Origin: CAZCVI01 sp964502145
GTDB lineage: Bacteria; Acidobacteriota; Aminicenantia; UBA2199
Length of the DNA: 61,850 nt
Assembly (NCBI GenBank): GCA_964502145.1
Contig: CAZCVI010000040.1
Span: forward strand, 1-61,850
Direction of reading: 5' to 3'
The notes below the pieces were generated by a model that saw nothing but the letters and a program-made list of their open reading frames with translations, made no database searches and was not told where the DNA came from. The position numbers were made by a program, and so were the translations under genes. Shown here piece by piece: positions 1-7,541 of the stretch (position 1 is its first letter; every line of letters starts with the position of its first letter).

Positions 1-331
1 GGAGGCCCAATAACGAAACATTTTTAATCCCACTTCGGGCGAGTTTCTTAGAAGATAAACGCAAAGTTTTTAAAGCGGTTAGCCCCTGGAGCTGAGAGAC
101 ATCGGAAATCTTATTCTTCCCCAATTGCAAATGGGTTAACCGAAATAATTTGGATAAAAATATCAGGTCTGCTATTTTGCAAGAATATAAATTCAAACCA
201 ATAACAAAATTATCACCATCCAAAACATAGCCTTGGGAATCGAAACGCGTTATCCTCCCAAGAGTTTTCTGCTCCAACTTCTTTCCGATTTGATTTTCCA
301 ATTGTCTGATAATATCCAGATCATTTTCCAT
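1..331 (-). CDS. Leucine-rich-repeat protein, N-terminal part (runs off window)
   Basis: An open frame runs on the minus strand from an ATG at 331 off the left edge, 110 codons without a stop. A clear GGAGGG ribosome site lies about 7 bases before the ATG. The product starts MENDLDIIRQLENQIGKK and then shows a leucine-rich repeat, LTHLQLGKNKISDVSQL followed by QGLTALKTLRL, as in internalin-type LRR proteins; such proteins usually bind other proteins. No signal peptide is visible. Near the edge the frame contains the 16-bp stretch AAGAAACTCGCCCGAA, which also ends the interspersed repeat at 807. A nine-codon relic of the same gene start lies at 2507-2536. Partner and role are unknown. Confidence 0.75.
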   Translation of the reverse strand, partial: MENDLDIIRQLENQIGKKLEQKTLGRITRFDSQGYVLDGDNFVIGLNLYSCKIADLIFLSKLFRLTHLQLGKNKISDVSQLQGLTALKTLRLSSKKLARSGIKNVSLLGL

Positions 332-575
332 GAGATCAGCCCTCCAATCGCTGTAAAAGTATATTATACCCTGGAAAAGATGAATTGTAAATTGGTACAG
401 AATTATCAATTCATCTTTTTTATGGTATAATAATAGGGTGGCAGGTGAAAAGAAGTCCACAGATTACTCAGATTTTACGGATTAGTGGGATTAAAAAAGG
501 ATCAAAGAAAAAAAAGACTTGCCCACGAATGGCCCGAATTATCACGAATTTACATAATATAAAGGAGCTATAAAA

Positions 576-779
576 ATGAAAGCAAAAAAAAACATTGGTA
601 AATTAACCCTAAACAAAACAATCATTTCAACCCTGAACCAAACCCAGCAAGAGATCGTAAACGGTGGTGGCATTCCAACGTGGTTTCCTTATTGTCCCCA
701 CACCCAGGATGGACCAGGATGCCCTCCCTCTCCAACCATTGGTTGTCCAAAAAGAACCGAGCTTCCTTGTGCTGTGTGA
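576..779 (+). CDS. Putative class I lanthipeptide-like (GG-leader) RiPP precursor
   Basis: A 67-residue peptide with an AAGGAG ribosome site 8 bases before its ATG. The leader fits the Bacteroidetes-type natural-product precursor pattern: lysine-rich start, then LTLNKTIISTLN (10-21) and a Gly-Gly motif after Asn29 (30-32), where ABC-transporter peptidases or other proteases typically cut. The remaining part is unlike the leader: it has four Cys (40, 49, 57, 65), Ser/Thr at 35, 43, 52, 54 and 61, and many Pro and Gly, suiting thioether ring formation after Ser/Thr dehydration. No dehydratase, cyclase or peptidase-transporter gene is seen in this window, so maturation would need distant enzymes. 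The leader match is seen; the chemistry is inferred from the family. Confidence 0.6.
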   Translation: MKAKKNIGKLTLNKTIISTLNQTQQEIVNGGGIPTWFPYCPHTQDGPGCPPSPTIGCPKRTELPCAV

Positions 780-806
780 CCGGTACCCAACAAGAGCTAA
801 CTCATT

Positions 807-955
807 TTCCAAGAAACTCGCCCGAAATCGTATCCAAGGCAATGTCTTCGCCGCTTATTAACGCGCCAGGATGGCGCGTCTACGTAGACGCGACATCCTT
901 GTCGCATTATTTTAATCCACTGTTTCCAAGAACTCCGAATTGCAAGAGTTTCTCC
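807..955 (+). repeat. Interspersed palindromic element, copy A
   Basis: About 150 bp that recurs in reverse orientation at 30866-31012 and in part at 31928-31990, 61401-61440 and 43-58. Its core (863-905) is three consecutive inverted repeats: GCGCC/GGCGC stem, the 12-bp palindrome GTCTACGTAGAC, and GCGAC/GTCGC stem. The loops of the outer hairpins (AGGAT and ATCCTT) are complementary, so the 43 bp can also fold as one long palindrome. It has no coding potential I trust. Confidence 0.8.
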
Positions 956-968
956 CTGGTAATAATCG

Positions 969-1050
969 AACTGCGCTAAGCGACTTGTTCGCTGCGCTAA
1001 GCGACTTGTTCGCTGCGCTAAGCGACTTGTTCGCTGCGCTTAGCGCAGTT
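969..1050 (+). repeat. 21-bp tandem repeat x3 closed by an inverted end
   Basis: Three exact 21-bp units (971-991, 992-1012, 1013-1033), each starting CTGCGCTAAGCGAC, are followed by a shortened terminal unit. The left boundary AACTGCGCTAAGCG is mirrored by CGCTTAGCGCAGTT at 1037-1050, so the tract can close into a hairpin with tandem units in its loop. It lies between the precursor peptide and the convergent protease gene, and could serve as a bidirectional terminator. Confidence 0.8.
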
Positions 1051-1078
1051 CGTGGGGATGCTTCCTAAATTTATCTAA

Positions 1079-2221
1079 TTATTGGCACAGATATCCACTA
1101 ATCGCGCTATAGATCAGGCTCAGTTTGATAGCGCTATTGGGGCAACCGCCAAAATGGTGCAGACCGACCACCTTGTTATCCGAGGCAAAAACCGGTGAAC
1201 CGGAGCTGCCGCCTTCTGTATCCACCATGTAGCCCAGGTCTTTATTGCCATTGGCGCTGGTGGTAGAAATCGTGCCAGACCCGATTTGTTGCACTCTGCC
1301 GCCGGGGTGCTGGATGATGTAGATGCTCTCGTTCAGAACCGGTGCGCGACTGAGTAATTGCAGGTAGCCAAAGGTGGATTGCGGTGTTCCTTGCAAGGTC
1401 AGCAAGCAATAATCGTAGGTGGCGCTGTCTTTGATATAGGTATTGCCATAATAGGTGACATAACTATCCACCGTCGTGCCCGTGCAGGTGGTGTTGCGAT
1501 ACTTAAAGCGGACCTGCAAGGAGGTTACGCCGGTTTGGTTCGTGATGCAGTGCTCGTTGGTCAGGAAATGACTGGAGCAGGAGGAAACCAGAAAACCGGT
1601 GCAAACATACCAACTGGAACCGCTCTGAAAATACATTCTGCCCACGGCCAGACCTTTGGTTTGTTGGGTGGTGGTGGCGCATTTAATATTCTGTTTATTA
1701 TCCGCACCGCAGATGGATTTGATTTCGCGGTCCAGATTATCGTTTTCATACAGGTCCAGCGGCCCAAAACCCACGCCCACCTGATCGATTTTAAAACCCC
1801 AGCCCGTGCTTTTAATGCTGCCCCGGTGCAGTTCCAACCGGACTTCATCGCCATCCACCATGGGGCCCCAGAACTCGATCCGACCCGCTTCCTTGCTCAC
1901 TACTTTAAAACGGCTCTTGGCGGGGTTTAACATCTCTTTGCCCGTGATTCGTTCCACTTCAAAACCGTACATATCGTACATCACCACGTAATCCGTGCTG
2001 TTTAATTGGAAATCCGTGAAATGCACATTCAACCAACCGGCACCGCTTTTGCTGAAGGTATGGGACCAGACCAGCGTGTCCGTGGTGGCCTTGCTGTAGG
2101 GATGCGGCGTCTCCACCTTGGGATAAATGGTGGTGCCAATCGCCACCTCGGCGCTAAAAGACAGTGTACTCATCAAAAATAACCCGAACACCATTAACAT
2201 GATTAAACCTTTAACTCTCAT
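1079..2221 (-). CDS. Secreted trypsin-like serine protease
   Basis: A 380-residue protein with a signal peptide (hydrophobic 5-22, cut near SFSA) and an AGGAGG ribosome site before the ATG. Residues about 25-150 form an N-terminal domain of beta-rich character. The peptidase part (about 185-380) carries the chymotrypsin-fold triad: His224 in TNEHC, Asp270 in TYDYCLL and Ser340 in GGSSGSPVF, with several cysteines placed for disulfides. The QHPGG segment and the Ser motif recall lysyl endopeptidase-like secreted proteases; I did not assign a cleavage specificity. It converges with the precursor peptide gene. A role in cutting that peptide's leader is possible but unsupported beyond proximity. 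Confidence 0.88.
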   Translation of the reverse strand: MRVKGLIMLMVFGLFLMSTLSFSAEVAIGTTIYPKVETPHPYSKATTDTLVWSHTFSKSGAGWLNVHFTDFQLNSTDYVVMYDMYGFEVERITGKEMLNPAKSRFKVVSKEAGRIEFWGPMVDGDEVRLELHRGSIKSTGWGFKIDQVGVGFGPLDLYENDNLDREIKSICGADNKQNIKCATTTQQTKGLAVGRMYFQSGSSWYVCTGFLVSSCSSHFLTNEHCITNQTGVTSLQVRFKYRNTTCTGTTVDSYVTYYGNTYIKDSATYDYCLLTLQGTPQSTFGYLQLLSRAPVLNESIYIIQHPGGRVQQIGSGTISTTSANGNKDLGYMVDTEGGSSGSPVFASDNKVVGLHHFGGCPNSAIKLSLIYSAISGYLCQ

Positions 2222-2506
2222 CGTTAAATCCTCCTAATTTTTATTGTCACGTTGACTCTTGATTTGAATACGAGAGCAAAACCATACAGGAATCCGCACA
2301 CATAAATAACCAAGCGCAGGGGGGCGTTATTGCTTTAAAATCAAAAAGCAGGGGTTCTAAAAGGAAGTTTTATTATACCTGACCGTTTCTGTTTGTCAAT
2401 ACACCCAAGGTTGTAGTTGTGGTATTGGTCTGTTTTTGAATACAGCCTTTTTTCTACAACTAAAGGTGTATAACTAAAGGTGTATAACCAAGGAAAAGCT
2501 TAATGG
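2222..2506. other. Intergenic region with short direct repeat
   Basis: Gene-free DNA upstream of the protease. It contains CTAAAGGTGTATAA twice in a row (about 2459-2486) and AT-rich stretches that could hold the protease promoter, but I could not single one out. No convincing small gene was seen. Confidence 0.4.
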
Positions 2507-2536
2507 CTAATTGATAATGTCCAGATCGTTTGCCAT
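2507..2536 (-). pseudogene. Nine-codon relic of the LRR gene start
   Basis: On the minus strand ATG at 2536 begins MANDLDIIN and then meets TAG at 2507. It matches the start MENDLDIIRQ of the LRR gene at 331, and the DNA upstream (GGAAGGGCTGA before the ATG) also resembles the LRR gene's ribosome-site region. It is therefore a truncated copy of the same gene family, not a working gene. Confidence 0.55.
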
Positions 2537-2768
2537 CTTTTCAGCCCTTCCAGGTGCTGTGCATAGAATAATACACCAACGTGCGGGGAAAAATAAAAGT
2601 ATTTTTTTAGAGAAATGCGTGTTCATTGGTGGGCCAATCGTTTTAATTGGTTCAACTCATGTTTCCTTCTTATTGGATTGTTACTCGAATTTTGGGTGGT
2701 GGTTGAAAAAAGGATTGAATTGTATTACAATGATTATGAGTAAAAAAGAAATCTCGTGGCAGGTGAAT

Positions 2769-2999
2769 ATGCAAAAGAAATTAATGATTACTCTTGATGA
2801 GAGTATTTATTATGGACTGTGTCAGCTTACAGAAAAAAGCAAAATAAATCAATTTATCGAAGAATTGCTGAAATTGCATGTTTTAAACGTGGGCATGCAT
2901 GAAGGGTATAGACAAATGGCGGGGGATAAAGAACGTGAAGCCGAGGCGCTCGAATGGTCAGAATCACTAATAGGAGATATTTCCGGTGAAGCGTGGTGA
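2769..2999 (+). CDS. Antitoxin of a MazEF/PemIK-type module
   Basis: A 76-residue protein. The ATG at 2769 is preferred over longer upstream frames because AGGTGA lies just before it and the family is short. The N-terminus KKLMITLDESIYYGLCQLTEK looks like a ribbon-helix-helix DNA-binding start, followed by an acidic tail (KEREAEALEWSESL) suited to wrapping the toxin. It overlaps the toxin gene by 14 bp, the usual translational coupling of such pairs. It probably represses its own operon together with the toxin. Confidence 0.75.
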   Translation: MQKKLMITLDESIYYGLCQLTEKSKINQFIEELLKLHVLNVGMHEGYRQMAGDKEREAEALEWSESLIGDISGEAW

Positions 3000-3309
3000 A
3001 ATCTGGTGGATAAATTTTGAACCTGCGGTTGGCGATGAAATAAAAAAAAAGCGTCCGGCTGTTATTGTCAGTAATGATATTTCTAACAAATACTTGAATC
3101 GCTTTCAGGTGGTGCCGATTACCAGTAATGTGGAACGTTTATATCCCAGTGAAACATATATTTCAATCAAAAACAAGCAGGGGAAAGCAATGGCAGACCA
3201 GTTGACAGCAGTGAGCAGGTTGCGTTTTATCAGTAAAATGGGTACTCTTTCTGAATCAGAAATGGGTGCGATTGAGAAAATCATAAAAATTCAACTGGAT
3301 ATCGCTTAA
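2986..3309 (+). CDS. MazF/PemK-family endoribonuclease toxin
   Basis: A 107-residue protein of typical MazF length. It opens with MKRGEIWWINFEPAVGDEI and continues with KRPAVIVSND, the family's core strands; the arginine of KRPAVIV and the Thr/Ser of VVPITSN are at the expected catalytic positions. MazF enzymes cut single-stranded RNA at short motifs and arrest growth. The start codon lies inside the antitoxin gene. No damage to the frame is seen, so the pair looks functional. The gene is followed by the 150-bp repeat at 3360. Confidence 0.9.
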   Translation: MKRGEIWWINFEPAVGDEIKKKRPAVIVSNDISNKYLNRFQVVPITSNVERLYPSETYISIKNKQGKAMADQLTAVSRLRFISKMGTLSESEMGAIEKIIKIQLDIA

Positions 3310-3359
3310 ATCCCTTGTTAATTCTTTTAAAAGTCTTTTTAAAGAAAGAACTGAGTGAT

Positions 3360-3509
3360 TGTTCAGGTTATAGGCTATGGGACTACTATCAGATCGGATT
3401 TAAGAAAAGACCCCCACGAATTTCACGAATTTACACGAATTAAAAGATAAATAAAATCTTTTTTCGTGGATATTCGTGATAATTCGAGTAATTCGTGGGC
3501 AAATCTTTT
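3360..3509. repeat. 150-bp dispersed repeat with inverted CACGAATT arms, copy 1
   Basis: This 150-bp stretch recurs at 27951-28100 in the same orientation with only one difference seen by eye. Its second half begins CCCCCACGAATTTCACGAAT and ends AATTCGTGGG, i.e. inverted arms built from the repeating word CACGAATTT, able to form a long hairpin. It sits between the MazF module and the DinJ/YafQ promoter. Confidence 0.85.
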
Positions 3510-3558
3510 TCTTTGTTTCATCTATTGCCTATGGGCTGAACAGTTACAGCGATATGAT

Positions 3559-3587
3559 TTGACAAAATACCGTTTTTCTATTATACT
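3559..3587 (+). promoter_or_regulatory. Sigma70-type promoter of the dinJ/yafQ-like module
   Basis: TTGACA at 3559-3564, a 17-bp spacer and TATACT at 3582-3587, followed about 35 bp later by the antitoxin start codon with its GGGAGGT ribosome site. The near-consensus match and spacing support it. Confidence 0.7.
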
Positions 3588-3621
3588 TGCAATGGATAAC
3601 CAGTGTATATTGGGAGGTACA

Positions 3622-3882
3622 ATGTCCAAAACAGCGACTCTTACAATAAAGATTGAGCCGGAACTAAAAACAGAAGTGGAGTTCATCTTTAAAGCCCTGG
3701 GCATTTCCACAGGGGAAGCCATCACCCTTTTCTTGAACAAAGTAAAAAAACAGAAACGGCTACCTTTCCAAACCAAAATCCCCAATAAAGAGACACTCCA
3801 GGTTTTCCAAGATTCCGATAAAGGAGAAAACATGGTAACCACCACCAATCTGGATGATTTGTATATCCAATTGGGGATATAA
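3622..3882 (+). CDS. RelB/DinJ-family antitoxin
   Basis: An 86-residue protein; ATG 3622 is chosen because GGGAGGT precedes it and MSKTATLTIKIEPELK is the typical ribbon-helix-helix start of DinJ-like antitoxins. The stretch AITLFLNKVKKQKRLPF matches the family's second helix and basic turn; the C-terminal part (QVFQDSD to LDDLYIQLGI) would bind the toxin. Its TAA stop overlaps the toxin's ATG (TAATG). Expected to neutralise the YafQ-like toxin and repress the promoter at 3559. The antitoxin is intact even though its toxin reads as frameshifted. Confidence 0.88.
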   Translation: MSKTATLTIKIEPELKTEVEFIFKALGISTGEAITLFLNKVKKQKRLPFQTKIPNKETLQVFQDSDKGENMVTTTNLDDLYIQLGI

Positions 3883-4174
3883 TGCTGCCAGTCGTTTATC
3901 TCAAACACTTCAAAAAAGATATCGAACGTGTCGTACAAGCCGAAAAAAAAGAGCGCCTGAACGCAAAGAGAAAATCCGGCATATCATTCACACCTTGGCC
4001 AACGAAATGGCATTGGAAGCCAAATACCTGGATCATAAACTGAAAGGGGAAAAAGGCGTATTCAAAGACCGCAGGGAGTGCCATGTGGAACCGGATTTGT
4101 TATTGGTCTATAAAATTGAAAAAGGCAGCTTGTTTCTGGAAAGAATCGGTTCCCACTCGGAGCTATTCGAGTAA
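3882..4174 (+). CDS. YafQ-like mRNA interferase toxin, split by a frameshift at A8
   Basis: The ATG at 3882 overlaps the antitoxin stop and reads MLPVVYLKHFKKDIERVVQ, a proper YafQ start, but this frame soon stops. The rest of the family sequence is in the -1 frame: IRHIIHTLANEMALEAKYLDHKLKG, then RRECHVEPDLLLVYK and IGSHSELFE. These hold the expected active-site positions of YafQ (His of LDH, Asp of EPD, His and Phe of GSHSELF). The frames join at eight A's (3943-3950), read GAA AAA AAA G: the slippery heptamer A AAA AAA. Slipping back one base gives a 97-residue toxin, close to YafQ's 92. It may be programmed frameshifting, a mutation or a sequencing error. Confidence 0.75.
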
Positions 4175-4318
4175 GCGCTTAACGTGGCCGATCCCGTTTT
4201 TAAGCTTGATTTCTTCTGTCAATACGTTTATAATTGTCTTTCAGAAAGAGAATATTGGCAGTGTCCGTGGCAAGATGAGGTTAAAACGTGAAATGCTATT
4301 GTGATATTGGAAAAAAGC

Positions 4319-4561
4319 ATGAGTATCCTACTCCCCGATAAACACTCCAAACCCCAATACACCACCCTGTATGTGGCGGGAATTCTTTTGAAAGAAATTC
4401 AGAATAACGGTATCATTCATTTTGAGGAATTAAAAGAGAGATTGGCTTTTTTGATTGATGAGAAGGCTGTTACCTTGTTTACTCTCGCTTTGGCTTTCCT
4501 GTTCCTCATGGGAAAAATCGAATATGTCAAAGAACTGGACTCAATCAAGGTGGTGGCATAA
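4319..4561 (+). CDS. ABC-three-component (ABC-3C) middle component
   Basis: An 80-residue protein starting MSILLPDKHSKPQYTTLYVAG; ATG 4319 is preferred over the upstream GTG 4301 because the family begins with this S-I-x-x-P-D-K-H motif. It resembles ABC-3C middle component 6, a small winged-helix-like protein that bridges the ATPase and the effector in these predicted conflict systems. Its stop is directly followed by the ATPase ATG (TAAATG), so the two are translated together. No effector gene carrying the ABC-3C C-terminal domain is found on either side. Confidence 0.7.
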   Translation: MSILLPDKHSKPQYTTLYVAGILLKEIQNNGIIHFEELKERLAFLIDEKAVTLFTLALAFLFLMGKIEYVKELDSIKVVA

Positions 4562-6319
4562 ATGAAGCTGCTTAAGATTTTTTCAAACCAGTCGTTTAAA
4601 CCCGTACAGTTCAATCTGGGTTTTAACGTGATTATGGCTAAGATTACAGATAAAAGTCGGGAAAAGGATACCCACAATCTGGGTAAAACATCGTTGATTC
4701 ATGTGATTGACTTTCTTCTACTGGGGAAATTTACTGCCGAACATCATCTGTTGAGCCAAAAGGTGTTTGCAGAACATGTATTCTATGGTGAGTTTATCCT
4801 GAATAGTGGCAAGTATCTGGTGGTCAAACGGGCTGTGGGCAAACCCTCTAAAATCTCCTTCAAATTGAATGATACTCCAATGGCTAGTTTTCAACCACCT
4901 TCACACTGGGATAACGAAGATGTACCTTTTGAAAAGGCAAAAAATATTCTGAATGACCATTTGGGCTTCAATGTGCTTGACCTGCCATACCGAAAGACCG
5001 TGACTTACTTCCTGCGGACGCAGAGTGATTTTGATGATGTATTCCAACTCTCTAAATTCAGAGGGAAACACCAGTATTGGAAACAAGTGGTATTTTCCCT
5101 GCTTGGGTTTAATGGAACATTGATCAAAGATAAATCCGAACAGGAAGAAAGCCGGGCGGAAATTGAAAAGACAATTGATGTGTTACGCTCCGAAGCCCAA
5201 GTGAACCCCGAAGATCGGGATAAATTACTGGGGCTGATTGATATTCAGACCGCGAAAAAACTTGAGATTGATTCTTTGATGGGACGGTTTAATTTTTTCC
5301 AAGCCGATAAACATCTGAACCAGGAACTGGTGGAATCCGTGGATACCCAGTTGCAGGAATTGAATACCCAACGTTATGCATTAACCTACCAAACCGACAG
5401 GATTCAAAAATCCCTGGCCGCAGAACATCAGGAAATTTCTATAGCGGACCTGGAAACACTCTTTAAAGAAACAAATATCCACTTCACCGGACAGATCAAA
5501 AAGAATTATAGCGATTTGTTGGATTTTACCCAAAAGGTCTCCGCAGAACGGGTGTTGTATTTGCAAGAATCCCTGGATACGCAACGGGCCGAACTGGTAG
5601 AGGTAAACACAGAAATAGAAATTTTGGAGAACCGCAAGGCGGACCTCCTGGCTTTTCTAACTGAAAAGGATAGCTACTATAAATTCAAAGAGTACCAGAA
5701 ACAAATGGTAGCGGTTGAGAGCGAGCTAAATTTATTAAACAAAATGCTTGCTATTGTGGACAAAAGTATTTCATATAAAGAGAAAATTAAGGATATCGAC
5801 GAACAAATCCAATTCATTAAAACAGCTATCCATCAAGAGATCAATAAGCGCTGTCATGCGGAGATCAACAAGATTTTCAACCAGATTATTTCACGTATTC
5901 TTAATACCAATGCCCTCATTTTCCTAAAGCAAAACCAGCAGGGCAATGTGGAGTTCAGTGCTGAATTCCAAAAACCCCAAGACCTTTTACAAACCGCCGA
6001 AGGAAAGGGGCACACCTATAAAAAATTTTTATGTATGGCTTTTGATTTGGCTATCCAGATTCATTATGCGTCACGTTCATTTTTTCGTTTTATCTATCAC
6101 GATGGCATGTTGGAAGGGTTGGATGATCGGAAGAAACTTAATTTGATCACCACCATCAAAGAAATATGCCGTCAGTATAACCTCCAATATATTCTCACCC
6201 TGATTGATTCTGATCTTCCCCATCAAGACGGCAGAGTTGTTCCCTTTGAAGATACCGAAATTTCCTTGCGCTTGCATGATCGAGATGCCACCGGGAAATT
6301 ATTCCTGATGGATTTTTAA
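4562..6319 (+). CDS. DUF2326-type ABC/SMC-like ATPase of an ABC-3C system
   Basis: A 585-residue SMC/RecN-like ATPase. Residues 1-50 hold the N-terminal half of the nucleotide-binding domain with the family's Walker A variant THNLGKTSL (37-45). The middle (about 190-450) is rich in charged heptads and predicted coiled coil (EVNTEIEILENRKADLLAFL). The C-terminal half has the ABC-like segment around KGHTYKKFLCMAFDLAIQ and a Walker B-like strand FIYHDGMLEG (510-519). DUF2326 ATPases are the motor of ABC-3C systems, thought to sense invading DNA and drive an effector. The effector gene is absent here, so this is either a remnant or works with a distant partner. Confidence 0.8.
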   Translation: MKLLKIFSNQSFKPVQFNLGFNVIMAKITDKSREKDTHNLGKTSLIHVIDFLLLGKFTAEHHLLSQKVFAEHVFYGEFILNSGKYLVVKRAVGKPSKISFKLNDTPMASFQPPSHWDNEDVPFEKAKNILNDHLGFNVLDLPYRKTVTYFLRTQSDFDDVFQLSKFRGKHQYWKQVVFSLLGFNGTLIKDKSEQEESRAEIEKTIDVLRSEAQVNPEDRDKLLGLIDIQTAKKLEIDSLMGRFNFFQADKHLNQELVESVDTQLQELNTQRYALTYQTDRIQKSLAAEHQEISIADLETLFKETNIHFTGQIKKNYSDLLDFTQKVSAERVLYLQESLDTQRAELVEVNTEIEILENRKADLLAFLTEKDSYYKFKEYQKQMVAVESELNLLNKMLAIVDKSISYKEKIKDIDEQIQFIKTAIHQEINKRCHAEINKIFNQIISRILNTNALIFLKQNQQGNVEFSAEFQKPQDLLQTAEGKGHTYKKFLCMAFDLAIQIHYASRSFFRFIYHDGMLEGLDDRKKLNLITTIKEICRQYNLQYILTLIDSDLPHQDGRVVPFEDTEISLRLHDRDATGKLFLMDF

Positions 6320-6374
6320 CTTCCTCAGCCCACGCCCCGCATACAACCAAACCCCAGGAATAAAACGATAGTGC

Positions 6375-7469
6375 CTACGGGCGATTATATTGAATCTGTT
6401 GCAGAAAAAATTTGCCGTAACAAAAATCACCCTCAGGGAAATGCCAGATGGCTTCACCATAAGTAGGTAATTTAAAGCCGTTTATCTCTTTGTACTGACT
6501 CATGGGCGTCGACCAGCGGAAGCGTTTTAAGGTTTTATCCGGCGCCGTATACAACCGGTCATCGGAAACAAAATTCACCAGTTGACCCACCTCATTAAAA
6601 TAGATCACCGCCTGAATACCGATCCCATTGTGGGTAAAGGTGGCTTTGACGGACAGGGAATCCAGCGGTTCCCATTGAATCCGTTTGTCAATCAGCGTGG
6701 CCGGTGCTAAAATGCACATATCATTAAACACGGTCACCGTTTCCGCCGTGTCCAGTACTGGTCCTTTAATATCTACCACTGGGAACAGGGCTAACAATTT
6801 GATTAACATCACCGCTTTGCCATTTCGATAGGCATGGAGGCCCGTCACTGGCAGGCCCTTGATTTTCGCCCGCATAAAAAACAAGCGGGTCGGTACATCG
6901 AAAAAATTATATTGCTCTGAATCAAAATCGAACCAATCTTTGCCTACATCCCGCATCTGGCCTTTAAAAGAAAAAAAGACATGGTTTACCTTTTTTTGAT
7001 TCACCACCCCCACATAACGAAGGTATTTTTGCACCATCCCCGGTAAGTGTTGGATATCCGTTTCCGTCAATTCCGTGCTGGGAATGGCGGCTGTTCGTGC
7101 CAGGCCGGTTTTAACGTCATTTTTAAAGGTCCGGTGAAACTGCCAGGAACCAAAAGCCAGAATTACCGCCAGTAGAATGATCACATTGGCAATGGTCCCG
7201 AATTTGGCATCCCGCCAATACATAACAATCAGACTCTGCGAGAGCACAATACCAACCACCGCCACCATCCACCACCACTCTTTATTGCTCCAAAGCAAAA
7301 CTGCCGCTACCACGAACAGTAGAGCCGAAACCAACCACACCAGCCCCGCAGGTTTGGAAATGGGGAGCGTTAATTCCTTTATTTCAGCATACTTAAATGC
7401 TTTTGCAAAACCCATCAGGTGAATCAGTCCATGAAAAATGGAGATAAAAATGATAAAGATTTTTGCCAC
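6375..7469 (-). CDS. DUF6544-like membrane protein
   Basis: A 364-residue protein. The N-terminal 120 residues hold about four hydrophobic membrane segments (for example IFIIFISIFHGLIHLMGFA and NVIILLAVILAFGSW). The rest is a soluble domain starting LPGMVQKYLRYVGVVNQKKV, with aromatic-rich strands and a closing INGFKLPTYGEAIWHFPEGDF, as in the DUF6544 (formerly DUF6920) family of unknown function. An AAGGAGG ribosome site precedes the ATG. It converges with the ABC-3C ATPase gene and is monocistronic. No catalytic motif is recognised. Confidence 0.65.
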   Translation of the reverse strand: MAKIFIIFISIFHGLIHLMGFAKAFKYAEIKELTLPISKPAGLVWLVSALLFVVAAVLLWSNKEWWWMVAVVGIVLSQSLIVMYWRDAKFGTIANVIILLAVILAFGSWQFHRTFKNDVKTGLARTAAIPSTELTETDIQHLPGMVQKYLRYVGVVNQKKVNHVFFSFKGQMRDVGKDWFDFDSEQYNFFDVPTRLFFMRAKIKGLPVTGLHAYRNGKAVMLIKLLALFPVVDIKGPVLDTAETVTVFNDMCILAPATLIDKRIQWEPLDSLSVKATFTHNGIGIQAVIYFNEVGQLVNFVSDDRLYTAPDKTLKRFRWSTPMSQYKEINGFKLPTYGEAIWHFPEGDFCYGKFFLQQIQYNRP

Positions 7470-7541
7470 AGCGTCCTCCTTGTTTTATTCTACATTCATC
7501 ATAAACCGTCTTTAGAAAAAAGTCAAGGTATCGCTCGCCCC

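Noticed and set aside
627..979. Frames overlapping the precursor peptide on both strands
   Set aside because: No ribosome sites, and they enter the palindromic repeat; the 576 frame has leader features and a good ribosome site.
2511..2999. 162-residue form of the MazF-module antitoxin
   Set aside because: The upstream part crosses the LRR relic; the ribosome site and family length place the start at 2769.
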